Assembly: GCA_030706015.1 (NCBI GenBank)
Contig: JAUZPI010000093.1
Coordinates: 1-14,862, forward strand
Length of the DNA stretch: 14,862 nt
Direction: 5' to 3'
Source of the DNA: Bacillota bacterium
GTDB lineage: Bacteria > Bacillota > Clostridia > Clostridiales > Clostridiaceae
How positions within the stretch are numbered: position 1 is the first letter of the stretch; each line of letters opens with the position of its first letter. Below, piece by piece: positions 7,807-14,309 of this stretch. The position numbers and the translations under genes are program-made. Below the pieces are notes generated by a model that made no database searches, was not told the origin of the DNA, and saw only the letters and a list, made by a program, of their open reading frames with translations.

Positions 7807-8235
7807 CTATTCAATTACGGCTTCTATTTCAGTCCCATCAAGCAGAATTACAATAACCTTCTCTCCTTCAAACACAGTCATCTTTTCCATAATCCATAAA
7901 AACAAATTTACATCAAATTCTTTTATTGGCTCTATCTTTTCAATAATTTTTATGAACTGCTTTGACTTATATATTACTAAAACATTGTCACTCCTAAGTC
8001 CATCCCTCCACTTCTCCGTAAAGTAATCCTTGGCATTGAAGGTATTTGTAAAATTTTGATACAAAACCTTACCATCAATGTGTTTAATCTGGCAGCCTTT
8101 TTCACCTTTTACTTTATATCTATTGCTGCACACCCAAACTTTTCTTTTAAGATTTTCATTTGTTGAGTTCCATGTCTTTCTTCCAAATAGTGTGTGGGAA
8201 CATAAAACACACCCCAGTTTTTTACTTAAAGAACT
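7807..8235 (-). pseudogene. C-terminal remnant of a large serine recombinase
   Basis: The open frame from 8235 to 7807 translates as the recombinase zinc beta-ribbon and C-terminus of a clostridial large serine recombinase. Visible parts are LGCVLCSHTLFGRKTWNST, then VWVCSNRYKVKGEKGCQIKH, giving the CxxC...C...C metal site, then the helical tail and MEKMTVFEGEKVIVILLDG. No catalytic resolvase domain (with its active-site Ser) or recombinase domain lies upstream: the frame meets TGA at 8236-8238 and another stop further up. A GTG at 8133 would give a 108-residue protein lacking the first half of the zinc ribbon. Without a catalytic domain it cannot recombine DNA. These enzymes move integrative elements, so this marks an old element boundary beside the operon. 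Confidence 0.75.
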
Positions 8236-8480
8236 TCAAAGTCTCTCTTTAAAAGGAACATCTTACTCCGATACCATCCGTAAGATGGGCTTTCACACTA
8301 AGTTCAGCTATCGCTTCACTAAGTGTGAAATGCCTATTTATTTACTATCTTCACCACTGTCTCAGCAGTAGGTTTCATCAAATCAGATTTCGCTTCTATT
8401 ATCTTCTTTGGAACCCCTTGCATGGACCGTTATAAACAGCTTACTTTATCGTTTAACTCCTTGTAAGCTGAACAACGGTC
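8225..8480. other. Cluster of stem-loops next to the recombinase remnant (structured RNA or element end)
   Basis: Four hairpins follow one another. TTAAAGA (8226-8232) pairs with TCTTTAA (8246-8252). CATCTTAC (8259-8266) pairs with GTAAGATG (8280-8287). TTTCACACT (8291-8299) pairs with AGTGTGAAA (8322-8330). The strongest is nested: GACCGTT (8425-8431) pairs with AACGGTC (8474-8480), and inside it CAGCTTAC (8437-8444) pairs with GTAAGCTG (8463-8470). I do not recognise a riboswitch, T-box, tmRNA or group I/II intron core. It may be a non-coding RNA, or the palindromic end of an IS200/IS605-type element or derivative that broke the recombinase gene. The rest of the gap to 8608 is A+T-rich and featureless. 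Confidence 0.45.
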
Positions 8481-8608
8481 TCAACATGTCATGTATAGAG
8501 TACATATTCTATGTAATATTTGTGCCAATACTTAGTAAGTGTTTAAGCAATATCTATATTTATTAATGTAGCTTTAGATTGTAAATATAGTTTCAAATTT
8601 ATAATGTA

Positions 8609-8650
8609 AAAGAGTGCATATATAATATATAACTCTATATACGCACTCTT
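8609..8650 (-). terminator. Terminator of the small cysteine-containing gene
   Basis: AAGAGTGCATATATA (8609-8623) pairs with TATATACGCACTCTT (8636-8650) at 14 of 15 positions. It begins 6 bp after the stop codon at 8656. On the minus strand the stem is followed by TTTTACATT, a modest T-run. Confidence 0.75.
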
Positions 8651-8655
8651 CTATT

Positions 8656-8901
8656 CTAATTTTCAAATTTAAAACCATTCGTCACAACCGTAGTCTTATC
8701 AATATAATCTTCAACAACTTCATCAATCTTCTTACATAAAAACTTCAAATTGCACCCTTCACAGTTCTTAAGTACCTTCGACTCAATAACACTGCAAGTA
8801 GCTCCCTTAAAGCTTACATCAAACATAGTTGAGGCTATGGCAAAGCGATCATACCTATCTTCACCTTCAAATTTTTTAACTACTGTATTATCAACAAACA
8901 T
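8656..8901 (-). CDS. Small four-cysteine protein of unknown function
   Basis: This 81-residue protein starts at the ATG at 8901, chosen because AAGGAGG lies 8 bases upstream; a TTG frame further up (8946) has no such site. It has Cys at 36, 47, 50 and 56 (ATCSV, NCEGCNLKFLC), a spacing that could bind zinc or an iron-sulfur cluster. The N-terminal half is acidic (KKFEGEDRYDRF). I do not recognise the family. It has its own terminator and is divergent from the ribbon-helix-helix gene at 9048; the shared spacer holds palindromes, so the two may be co-regulated. The strong ribosome-binding site and terminator make expression likely. Confidence 0.7.
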   Translation of the reverse strand: MFVDNTVVKKFEGEDRYDRFAIASTMFDVSFKGATCSVIESKVLKNCEGCNLKFLCKKIDEVVEDYIDKTTVVTNGFKFEN

Positions 8902-8938
8902 CTGTGTTTCCTCCTTAAAAATAAATTCTACAAGCTCC

Positions 8939-8990
8939 AGCTGCAATAAAAAAATATTCTATGAGCTCATAATGTAATAAATATGCAGCT
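8939..8990. promoter_or_regulatory. Nested palindromes in a divergent intergenic region
   Basis: TATGAGCTCATA (8960-8971) is a perfect 12-bp palindrome. It is framed by AGCTGCA (8939-8945) and TGCAGCT (8984-8990), an inverted repeat centred close to it. It lies between divergently transcribed genes, one encoding a ribbon-helix-helix protein, a class that commonly autoregulates by binding such sites. No clear -35/-10 pair could be assigned. Confidence 0.4.
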
Positions 8991-9047
8991 TAAAAGTGTA
9001 TTAAAATGTATATTTATATATTTAGAAAGAAAAAGGGAGATGATAAC

Positions 9048-9524
9048 TTGGTACTAAAAGCACAATCAACAAACAGAAAAAATAAAAACAGCTCTGATGT
9101 AGAGCTTCTTGATGTATGTGATACTGATGATGAAGGATTTATAGAAGGTGACATTAGCACTGGAAAAGTGCTTTCAACCTTTAGCTTTGGAATGAGTGCA
9201 GCTCCTGATGATAATAGATCTTCAGCTATCCCTGCACCAGCTCAATCAAAGAGCAATGAAATCCTTAGCCTGCAGAATCAACCATATTCCTCTGCACCTA
9301 GAGGCCTTACTCCACCTATTAATGGAGAAAACTTTACAGTAAAGAGATCCTATGCCATGAGACCCTCAACAGTGAGGAAGCTTAATGCCCTGAAAGCAGA
9401 GCATCCAGATGTTAATATGCTGTTCAACACCATAGTTGATGTGGCTATATCCCACTATTATAACTATATATTTAACGATAACGGCACTTCCAGCATACAA
9501 GAAGAAAAGAAGATAAATTCTTAA
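9048..9524 (+). CDS. Ribbon-helix-helix protein, plasmid/element type
   Basis: This 158-residue protein starts at the TTG at 9048, because GGGAG lies 8 bases upstream; the in-frame ATG at 9006 has no ribosome-binding site. Residues 1-95 are polar, Ser/Pro/Asn-rich and probably disordered. Residues 96-142 fit an Arc/MetJ-like ribbon-helix-helix: strand FTVKRSYAMR, helix PSTVRKLNALKAEHPDV, helix NTIVDVAISHYYNYI. Proteins with a disordered N-terminus and this C-terminus are, from memory, frequent on clostridial plasmids and mobile elements, where they may take part in partition or repression. No ParA gene is visible. Directly downstream lies a 1.9-kb gene-free tract full of inverted repeats, which could hold its binding sites. 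The fold is likely; the partition role is conjecture. Confidence 0.65.
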   Translation: MVLKAQSTNRKNKNSSDVELLDVCDTDDEGFIEGDISTGKVLSTFSFGMSAAPDDNRSSAIPAPAQSKSNEILSLQNQPYSSAPRGLTPPINGENFTVKRSYAMRPSTVRKLNALKAEHPDVNMLFNTIVDVAISHYYNYIFNDNGTSSIQEEKKINS

Positions 9525-9618
9525 AAATTTTAGAATGAAAGAACATAAGAATTTAACAATTTTTACATTTAACTTCTTTAGAAGGAAAAAAGCTGCTAAT
9601 GTAAGTTTAGACAATGTA

Positions 9619-9724
9619 GCCTTAACCTTTTACCCTCTGCTCCAAACCTCACATTTTCTAAAGCTTATACTTAACATAGTCTCTCTATCCAACTATTCCA
9701 TAGCAGACGGTAAAAGGCTAAGCC
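9619..9724. repeat. Long inverted repeat, about 23-bp arms
   Basis: The arm at 9619-9641 (CCTTTTACCCTCTGCT at its 3' end) pairs with 9702-9724 (AGCAGACGGTAAAAGG at its 5' end). The inner 16 positions pair with one mismatch, and the outer part continues with a few mismatches. The loop is 60 bases. Confidence 0.7.
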
Positions 9725-9815
9725 CTCTAATTAAATTCGCAGTTCCTCGAACCCCTGCTGTGGTATTCCTCTAGGGTCTTCCCTTGGGTCACTCCTCTTA
9801 AGTATCCAAATAAGA

Positions 9816-9872
9816 AGAGTTGTACAAGCCTTAGAAGGAAAAATGCACTCCTACTAAGGCTTGTACAACTCT
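9816..9872. repeat. Perfect 19-bp inverted repeat
   Basis: AGAGTTGTACAAGCCTTAG (9816-9834) and its exact complement (9854-9872) flank a 19-base loop. No T-run follows on either strand, so it is not a standard terminator. A cruciform, protein-binding site or the ends of a tiny element are alternatives. Confidence 0.85.
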
Positions 9873-9904
9873 ATTAATTATAATGGGGAGCAACCCCAAG
9901 CCCC

Positions 9905-9945
9905 CTGCAGTCCTTCGCTGGGGTCCTTGGAAGGTGGACTTGCAG
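9905..9945. repeat. Stem-loop with one bulge
   Basis: CTGCAGTCC (9905-9913) pairs with GGACTTGCAG (9936-9945) with a single bulged base. The loop contains another copy of the TCCTT-n-GGTC-like motif. Confidence 0.55.
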
Positions 9946-10362
9946 TAAGCCTCACCAACCGTCTCCTCCTATCGCAAAAATTAAATCATATCCTCTCCCT
10001 AAGCTACCTTCAGAGGCCTAATGCAGTTCCACCTTCCTTCTGGGTCGCTCTCTGGAGCGCAATTGGACAGGCTAATACTGAAAGACTGAGAAAATGTCCT
10101 TCAATAGCCTGAGAAGCTTCCTGCCTACTCATACTTTTCTGCCAATGCCTATAGCTCTAGCTTTTTAGCTTTTATCTCCTACAACATATACCTACACAAA
10201 TAGCTGCACACTAATAATCACCTTTATAATTTCCTCTAAATGAATAACTCTTCCATTTATAAAATCTCACCCACCTAATGTACTTAACTTAACATTATAT
10301 AATTACTGTTGCTACAGCTATAGTATATCTGGCAACACATATTATCAAAACGTTAGGCACGT

Positions 10363-10416
10363 GCTTTGATTTTCTAAAGGTTTGGAAACTACACCAAACC
10401 TAAGAAAATCTAAAGC
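10363..10416. repeat. Long hairpin, about 22-bp stem
   Basis: The arm 10363-10385 (GCTTTGATTTTCT then AGGTTTGG) pairs with 10394-10416 (CCAAACCT then AGAAAATC and AAAGC) with one or two bulges around an 8-base loop. No T-run follows. Confidence 0.75.
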
Positions 10417-10462
10417 TCCCACCACCCAAAAAAGTACAAACTTCTTTCCTGGCATCTCTAGT

Positions 10463-10489
10463 AGGCTAAAAGTCTTGAAAAGACAGCCT
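10463..10489. repeat. Two-part stem-loop
   Basis: AGGCT (10463-10467) pairs with AGCCT (10485-10489). Inside, GTCTT (10472-10476) pairs with AAGAC (10480-10484), leaving a 3-base loop and a 4-A bulge. Confidence 0.5.
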
Positions 10490-10630
10490 TTTATCCTCCA
10501 AGAGCTGCGCGGAGAAAGTTTGTCCTTTACGTTCCACTTTTGGGTACCCGGTGGCGTGCACTCTCACCCAAAGATAGAGGTAGTTCGGCGGATAAATTGG
10601 CCAAAAATATGGCCAACTTATTCCTTAGTA

Positions 10631-10684
10631 TGGCCACTGACAGCTGCCACCTCAGGTAAAAGCATCCTGAGCTGTCATCTGCCA
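10631..10684. repeat. Branched stem-loop
   Basis: TGGCCACTGACAG (10631-10643) pairs with CTGTCATCTGCCA (10672-10684) at 10 of 13 positions. Inside, CTCAGG (10651-10656) pairs with CCTGAG (10666-10671). Confidence 0.6.
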
Positions 10685-10865
10685 GAGGCCGCTTACGTAC
10701 AAAGTTTCCGCTAAAAGATATTCGGGTATTCCTCTGGAGGCATTCGAGCTTTTTTACTCCACCCAACCACCTTCAGTAAAAAAAACACGAATGCAGCTCC
10801 CACCCGAAAGTGTAGTGTTGCTCGTCCGCCTTTCGATAAAGCCTGCTCCACCCGCCACCCACCAC

Positions 10866-10883
10866 AGCCTTTAACGAAAGGCT
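10866..10883. repeat. Short perfect hairpin
   Basis: AGCCTTT (10866-10872), AACG loop, AAAGGCT (10877-10883). Confidence 0.6.
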
Positions 10884-11024
10884 GGTGTAGGCTACGCATA
10901 ATGTGCATCTGTTAACCGGCTTTAATGGAAGGTCTATATTCCTAATTGAAAGTGTATCCTCTGCCACCGCCGCTCGATAAATTTCTAGCACGAATTTTAC
11001 CGACCGGCTGGAGAGTGCCACTTC

Positions 11025-11042
11025 GGGAATACCTGTATTCCC
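11025..11042. repeat. Short perfect hairpin
   Basis: GGGAATA (11025-11031), CCTG loop, TATTCCC (11036-11042). The right arm resembles the dispersed TATTCC motif in the same tract. Confidence 0.6.
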
Positions 11043-11081
11043 AAAATGGGATTTCAGCTTTATACTAACTTCTCAGCCAAC

Positions 11082-11107
11082 TTCGCCTAATAGCCCTATT
11101 AGGCGAA
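11082..11107. repeat. Perfect 12-bp near-continuous palindrome
   Basis: TTCGCCTAATAG (11082-11093) and CTATTAGGCGAA (11096-11107) are separated by only CC. As DNA this is a strong dyad, typical of a protein-binding site more than of an RNA loop. Confidence 0.75.
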
Positions 11108-11316
11108 ATTGATTGTTACTGCAGTTGCAACCCCTACTACCTTATCTACTTCTGCATTCCTCTGGGGGCAGAAAACTGAAATGCTCTCTAGGGTAGTTTC
11201 ATAGGTCAGCATATCAGTTTTTGCAAAGGTCAGCCAGGAAACAAGCAGCCTTATATGTATTCCTTTGTGGTCTTGCTACTTATTCCCTCGCTGATACCAG
11301 GGTAGTTTTCTGGGGT

Positions 11317-11387
11317 CCTAAGGGTGGACAAGTTCCCATCTCAAAGGAAAAGCTTCTTTGGATGCAAACATGTCCACCCTTCTTAGG
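11317..11387. repeat. Long hairpin with internal hairpin
   Basis: CCTAAGGGTGGACA (11317-11330) pairs with 11371-11387 (TGTCCACCCTT, a short bulge, then AGG). The 40-base loop contains an inner stem AAAGGA/TTCTTT. One copy of the dispersed motif starts just outside the right arm. Confidence 0.7.
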
Positions 11388-11458
11388 TATTCCTTTCGGG
11401 TCTTTTGCTTCGCAATGTTTTAGCTAACTAAATAGCTAGGTTATAATAATCCTATAAT

Positions 11459-11488
11459 TTGATATATAATACGAAAATATGGTATAAT
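11459..11488 (+). promoter_or_regulatory. Sigma-A-type promoter
   Basis: TTGATA (11459-11464), an 18-base spacer and TATAAT (11483-11488) form a good vegetative promoter. It would transcribe the truncated frame at 11647 and the PIN-like gene, leaving a long A+T-rich leader. Confidence 0.55.
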
Positions 11489-11646
11489 TTAGTTAGAACT
11501 TAATTCGGGATTATAGAATTATATTCAACAGTAAAAATTACGTACTTACAATTGTTTATTATATCGACAAATAGTAATTTATCGAGCAGATTCAAATGTG
11601 GATTTTTTTAAAACATATAATAAATTAAATTTATGAAGGGATGTTA

Positions 11647-11736
11647 ATGGAGAATAAATTTAAAGGAGAACATTATGTTTCAGAATCTTATTTAAAATTG
11701 TTTTCTAATTGTGATAGAATTATTGATAGAACTTAG
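11647..11736 (+). pseudogene. Truncated frame resembling the N-terminus of DUF4238-type proteins
   Basis: An AAGGG site 6 bases upstream of the ATG at 11647 starts a 29-codon frame, MENKFKGEHYVSESYLKLFS and so on, ending at TAG. The HYVSESYLKLFS segment resembles the HYVPQFYLKNFS-like opening of DUF4238 proteins, which are normally several hundred residues. No continuation was found in the three frames before the next gene, so it looks like the stump of a deleted gene. A genuine short peptide is possible. Confidence 0.4.
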
Positions 11737-11866
11737 TAAGATAGTATAATATGTACTGAAAGTGGAATATTTTAAATTAATAGATGATTTAAAATGAAAG
11801 AAAAATAGTAAAAGATTTTACGATATAAAGGTAGCTTAGATAATAAAATTGAAGGTGAGTATTGAT

Positions 11867-12898
11867 ATGCAAGTTGAAGAAAGAGGAAAATATTATTTTA
11901 TAAAAAATTCTTATTTTAATAAATTACAACATGACTTACCAGTTGTATATATTTTGGATTCTAATGTTGTTATAGATATTTACAGGTTATTTTCCACTAA
12001 TCTCAAAAGTGATGAAAAAAATAATATAAAGGATGTTATTTTGCAGTTAAATAAAAAAAAAATAGATTGTTCATATGCTATAACAGAATTATCCTGTGAT
12101 TATCAAAATGGTGGGGTTAACAAAGAAAAAGCTGATAGAATTGCAAATGCTGTAAAAGAAATATTTAAAAAATCAGATAAGCAGTTAAGTAAATATATTG
12201 AAAGTGATCATCAAAATACTTACTATATAGAGAATGAAAAAAAAGAATTCGGACAAATGTCCAAAGTTATAATTAATACATTAGAATTACTCTTCAGGTC
12301 ATATGTTCCTATAGCAGGATTATTTTATGCTATTAAAAATATTACAAGAGATAATAGAATTAATGTTTTTCAAGAGTACCTCGACTATTTAAATCAAAAT
12401 GTTAAAGGAATTACTATTTATGAATTAGTTATAGCAGTTTTTTATTTGTTCAACTCAGATAAAGAATTCAATAGTATTCAAGGGTTGATAAAAGTACAAA
12501 ATAAAATGGAAATAATAAATAAGATATGGAATGTAAGCTGGGATTTAGCTTTCTTAAGATATATTGATGATAATAGTCGAGTAATATTAGAAAATAAAGA
12601 AACAATAAAAGAAAATTATATTTTAGTAACTAAAGATAAAGCATTAGCTGAAACAGCAAAGATTTTAGATATAAATGAAATTGAAAAAGGTAAAGATATT
12701 ATACCTTCAATGGTAATAAGTAATAAAAAGATAAAAACAAAATATTTAAATGATTTTTATAATGTGTATAGTAACATTGCTTCAGCTGAAAAAATAGAAA
12801 CAAGAATGCAGTTTTTTAGAAGCTTGGATGAAAATGGTCAAAGAGAGCATTATTCTAAATTAACAGATGATATAACAAATAAACTAAGGGATTGTTAA
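11867..12898 (+). CDS. PIN-like domain protein, putative ribonuclease
   Basis: This 343-residue protein shows the acidic residues of a PIN-type RNase in order: YILDSNVVIDIY near the N-terminus (D31), AITELS (E74), SWDLAFLRYID (D226) and the closing ILVTKDKALAETA (D257). They would coordinate the catalytic divalent metal. A helical insert of about 140 residues (84-225) separates the second and third, and an 80-residue helical tail follows, so it is much larger than a VapC toxin (about 130 residues). No small antitoxin gene is attached. The ATG at 11867 is chosen because AAGGTGAG lies 7 bases upstream; a TTG at 11849 is the alternative. A promoter-like sequence and a truncated gene precede it. 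The PIN fold is likely; the substrate is unknown, and an abortive-infection type role is only a possibility. Confidence 0.65.
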   Translation: MQVEERGKYYFIKNSYFNKLQHDLPVVYILDSNVVIDIYRLFSTNLKSDEKNNIKDVILQLNKKKIDCSYAITELSCDYQNGGVNKEKADRIANAVKEIFKKSDKQLSKYIESDHQNTYYIENEKKEFGQMSKVIINTLELLFRSYVPIAGLFYAIKNITRDNRINVFQEYLDYLNQNVKGITIYELVIAVFYLFNSDKEFNSIQGLIKVQNKMEIINKIWNVSWDLAFLRYIDDNSRVILENKETIKENYILVTKDKALAETAKILDINEIEKGKDIIPSMVISNKKIKTKYLNDFYNVYSNIASAEKIETRMQFFRSLDENGQREHYSKLTDDITNKLRDC

Positions 12899-13055
12899 AA
12901 ATTTCAGACAATGTGTGAGTTAATATAAATTACATATGCTTCTTAATATTATTATTCAAGTAGATATTAGGATAATAACAAGAAGTTAAATTATATAAAT
13001 ATTTTATTTAAGAAGCGTTATCAACATAAATAACTGTGAGTAAAATAAATTGTAT

Positions 13056-13071
13056 GCAAATAGTAATTTGC
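13056..13071. promoter_or_regulatory. Short palindrome upstream of the uncharacterised gene
   Basis: GCAAAT (13056-13061), AGTA and ATTTGC (13066-13071) form a perfect inverted repeat in the A+T-rich spacer between the PIN-like gene and the next gene. It could be an operator. No strong promoter could be placed with confidence. Confidence 0.3.
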
Positions 13072-13147
13072 AGTTATAGAGTTCTATATGAAGAAAAATG
13101 CCCGCGGAATTATTTTGGTAGTTGTATATTGTAAAGGTAGGAATGAG

Positions 13148-14158
13148 ATGGTTATAGATTTAAAGGAGCAATTTAAGGAAAAACTTGAACAGGAGTTTAA
13201 TTGCAAATGGGATGAATGCAGTAACTTAAAAAGGTTTCTGATGTATAGAGCATCTAGAATGAAGATAGATTGTGATGTGTCAGAACAAGCTGTGGATCAA
13301 TATCTAAAAAAGTACCCTTGGATATTCAATGGACAGAAAAGTGTACAAGCTAAAGAACATTACAAGTATGAAATAAAAGCTGAAGGAACAGAAGTATATC
13401 GTGGTGATACAATGACCAGTGCTTGGAACTTTGTTAGAGATGCAATTCAATTAGCTGATAATTATCAAACTGAAGTAATTGAGAATGAGAAGATTAAAGG
13501 TTCACTGAGCAAAAACATAAAAGAGCTAATACTAATTATAGATAATTTGAAATGGGATAGTATTAATGGATTGAATAAGCAACTAAATGATTTTGTTACT
13601 AATTGTCATACAGCAGGAAATTTTCTTCCAGTACCGTTATATTTCAATTCTGAACGAAGTGGTTATTATGCAAATCGGGATTGTTGGGATATAACAATGA
13701 TAGCAATCTTTGGGTGGTATGCTGACAATCCTGAATTAGCGAGTATTAATCTTGATGTAGTAGATATTAAGAAGGATAAATGGTTGATTGGGCTTTTTTC
13801 AGGAACAGGAAATGGAACGAAAGTTATGAGTGTTATAAATTGCAAAAAATGGTTGATGAAATTCGAAAGATGGTCATATTTTGTAAAAAAAAACAAGCTC
13901 GAGGTTTTTGTACTAAAAAAGAAAGATAAATATTTGCCTAAAAGAATAATCGATAATAAGATATATCAGTTTTCTCAAACTACAGCCCAAGATTTTTTTA
14001 ATAAAGATTGGAAAGAATTAAAGCCAGGTAAAGAAAAAAAGATAAAAAATTGGGATTCCAAAGACAAAGAGAACTTAGTGCTATACCTAGAAAATCTAAA
14101 CAAAAGCATTACAAAACGAAGCGAAAGTTTTGTAATGCAAAAAAAGATGTCCTATTAA
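13148..14158 (+). CDS. Conserved-looking protein of unknown function
   Basis: This is a 336-residue soluble protein without signal peptide or membrane segments. The most distinctive stretch is TAGNFLPVPLYFNSERSG followed by YANRDCWDITMIAIFGWY (about 154-191), rich in aromatic and polar residues and likely part of an active or binding site. I recall similar HTxGNF(L/I)P-P sequences in uncharacterised proteins of clostridia and lactobacilli but cannot name the family. The ATG at 13148 is chosen because AGGTAGGA lies close upstream; an in-frame ATG at 13088 would add 20 hydrophobic residues with no ribosome-binding site. The last 18 or so codons (after LENLNKS) run through a perfect 12-bp hairpin and look less conserved, so the ancestral stop may have been earlier. 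It may share transcription with the PIN-like gene. Confidence 0.6.
   Translation: MVIDLKEQFKEKLEQEFNCKWDECSNLKRFLMYRASRMKIDCDVSEQAVDQYLKKYPWIFNGQKSVQAKEHYKYEIKAEGTEVYRGDTMTSAWNFVRDAIQLADNYQTEVIENEKIKGSLSKNIKELILIIDNLKWDSINGLNKQLNDFVTNCHTAGNFLPVPLYFNSERSGYYANRDCWDITMIAIFGWYADNPELASINLDVVDIKKDKWLIGLFSGTGNGTKVMSVINCKKWLMKFERWSYFVKKNKLEVFVLKKKDKYLPKRIIDNKIYQFSQTTAQDFFNKDWKELKPGKEKKIKNWDSKDKENLVLYLENLNKSITKRSESFVMQKKMSY
14106..14138. terminator. Perfect 12-bp hairpin inside the end of the preceding gene
   Basis: GCATTACAAAAC (14106-14117), a 9-base loop and GTTTTGTAATGC (14127-14138). A-runs on the plus strand become T-runs on the minus strand (GCTTTTGTTT after the stem), so it would terminate minus-strand transcription better than the gene in which it lies. 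Confidence 0.45.
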
Positions 14159-14254
14159 AGAAAGTTAGATAGACAAATTCCAATTTGTAGTGTAACTATT
14201 GTGCATAATTCTTATATAATCCCTTAAAGGCTAAATAATCATAACTTCTAAAAA

Positions 14255-14300
14255 CCTCCTCCCTCATGCATATTTATTACTATAAACATCAGGAAGGAGG
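14255..14300 (+). promoter_or_regulatory. Possible stem sequestering the YvrJ ribosome-binding site
   Basis: CCTCCTCCCT (14255-14264) can pair with AGGAAGGAGG (14291-14300) at 9 of 10 positions. The right arm is the ribosome-binding site of the gene at 14310. If formed in the mRNA, the stem would hide the site until it is opened, a plausible control for a membrane peptide. Confidence 0.4.
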
Positions 14301-14309
14301 AAAAATACC

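Larger units (their letters stand above)
9763..11408 (+). repeat. Dispersed imperfect motif, consensus near TATTCCTyT-n-GGGTCTT
   Basis: Clear copies are GTATTCCTCTAGGGTCTT (9763-9780), GTATTCCTTTGTGGTCTTGC (11257-11276) and GTATTCCTTTCGGGTCTTTT (11388-11407). Weaker copies are TATTCCTCTGGAGGC (10727-10741), CATTCCTCTGGGGGC (11155-11169) and CCTTCTGGGTC (10036-10046). All lie on the plus strand of the gene-free tract and several sit beside hairpin arms. I found no copies in the flanking genes. Confidence 0.6.
9525..11458. other. 1.9-kb gene-free tract dense in stem-loops, with G+C-richer core
   Basis: Short open frames exist on both strands but lack ribosome-binding sites and have unprotein-like composition, and they run straight through the hairpins. 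From about 9600, and most clearly 10400-11440, base composition is visibly less A+T-rich than the genes on either side. At least a dozen inverted repeats occur, the main ones listed separately. Smaller ones include TGTTGC/GCAACA (10307-10312, 10332-10337), CTTTTGGGT/ACCCAAAG (10537-10545, 10566-10573) and TCTGC/GCAGA (11151-11155, 11168-11172). A dispersed motif also recurs. I see no rRNA, tRNA or known RNA family. Possible roles are a plasmid origin or partition locus, a nest of small non-autonomous elements, or a long structured RNA. Confidence 0.6.

Noticed and set aside
8334..8423. 29-codon minus-strand frame (MQGVPKKIIEAKSDLMKPTA...)
   Set aside because: Composition is protein-like, but there is no ribosome-binding site and the start lies against a hairpin arm. 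Too short to support.
8225..8480. T-box, riboswitch, tmRNA or intron
   Set aside because: None of the conserved cores I would expect was found; only the stems are supported.
9535..9774. 79-codon plus-strand frame after the ribbon-helix-helix gene
   Set aside because: Runs through a 23-bp inverted repeat, with no ribosome-binding site.
9861..10112. 83-codon plus-strand frame
   Set aside because: Begins inside the perfect 19-bp inverted repeat, has no ribosome-binding site and has unprotein-like composition.
10382..10714. 110-codon plus-strand frame
   Set aside because: Starts inside a long hairpin, crosses several others, has no ribosome-binding site and no recognisable domain.
9525..11458. 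CRISPR array or iteron-type tandem repeat
   Set aside because: The repeated motif is imperfect and irregularly spaced, with no constant repeat-spacer pattern and no cas genes.
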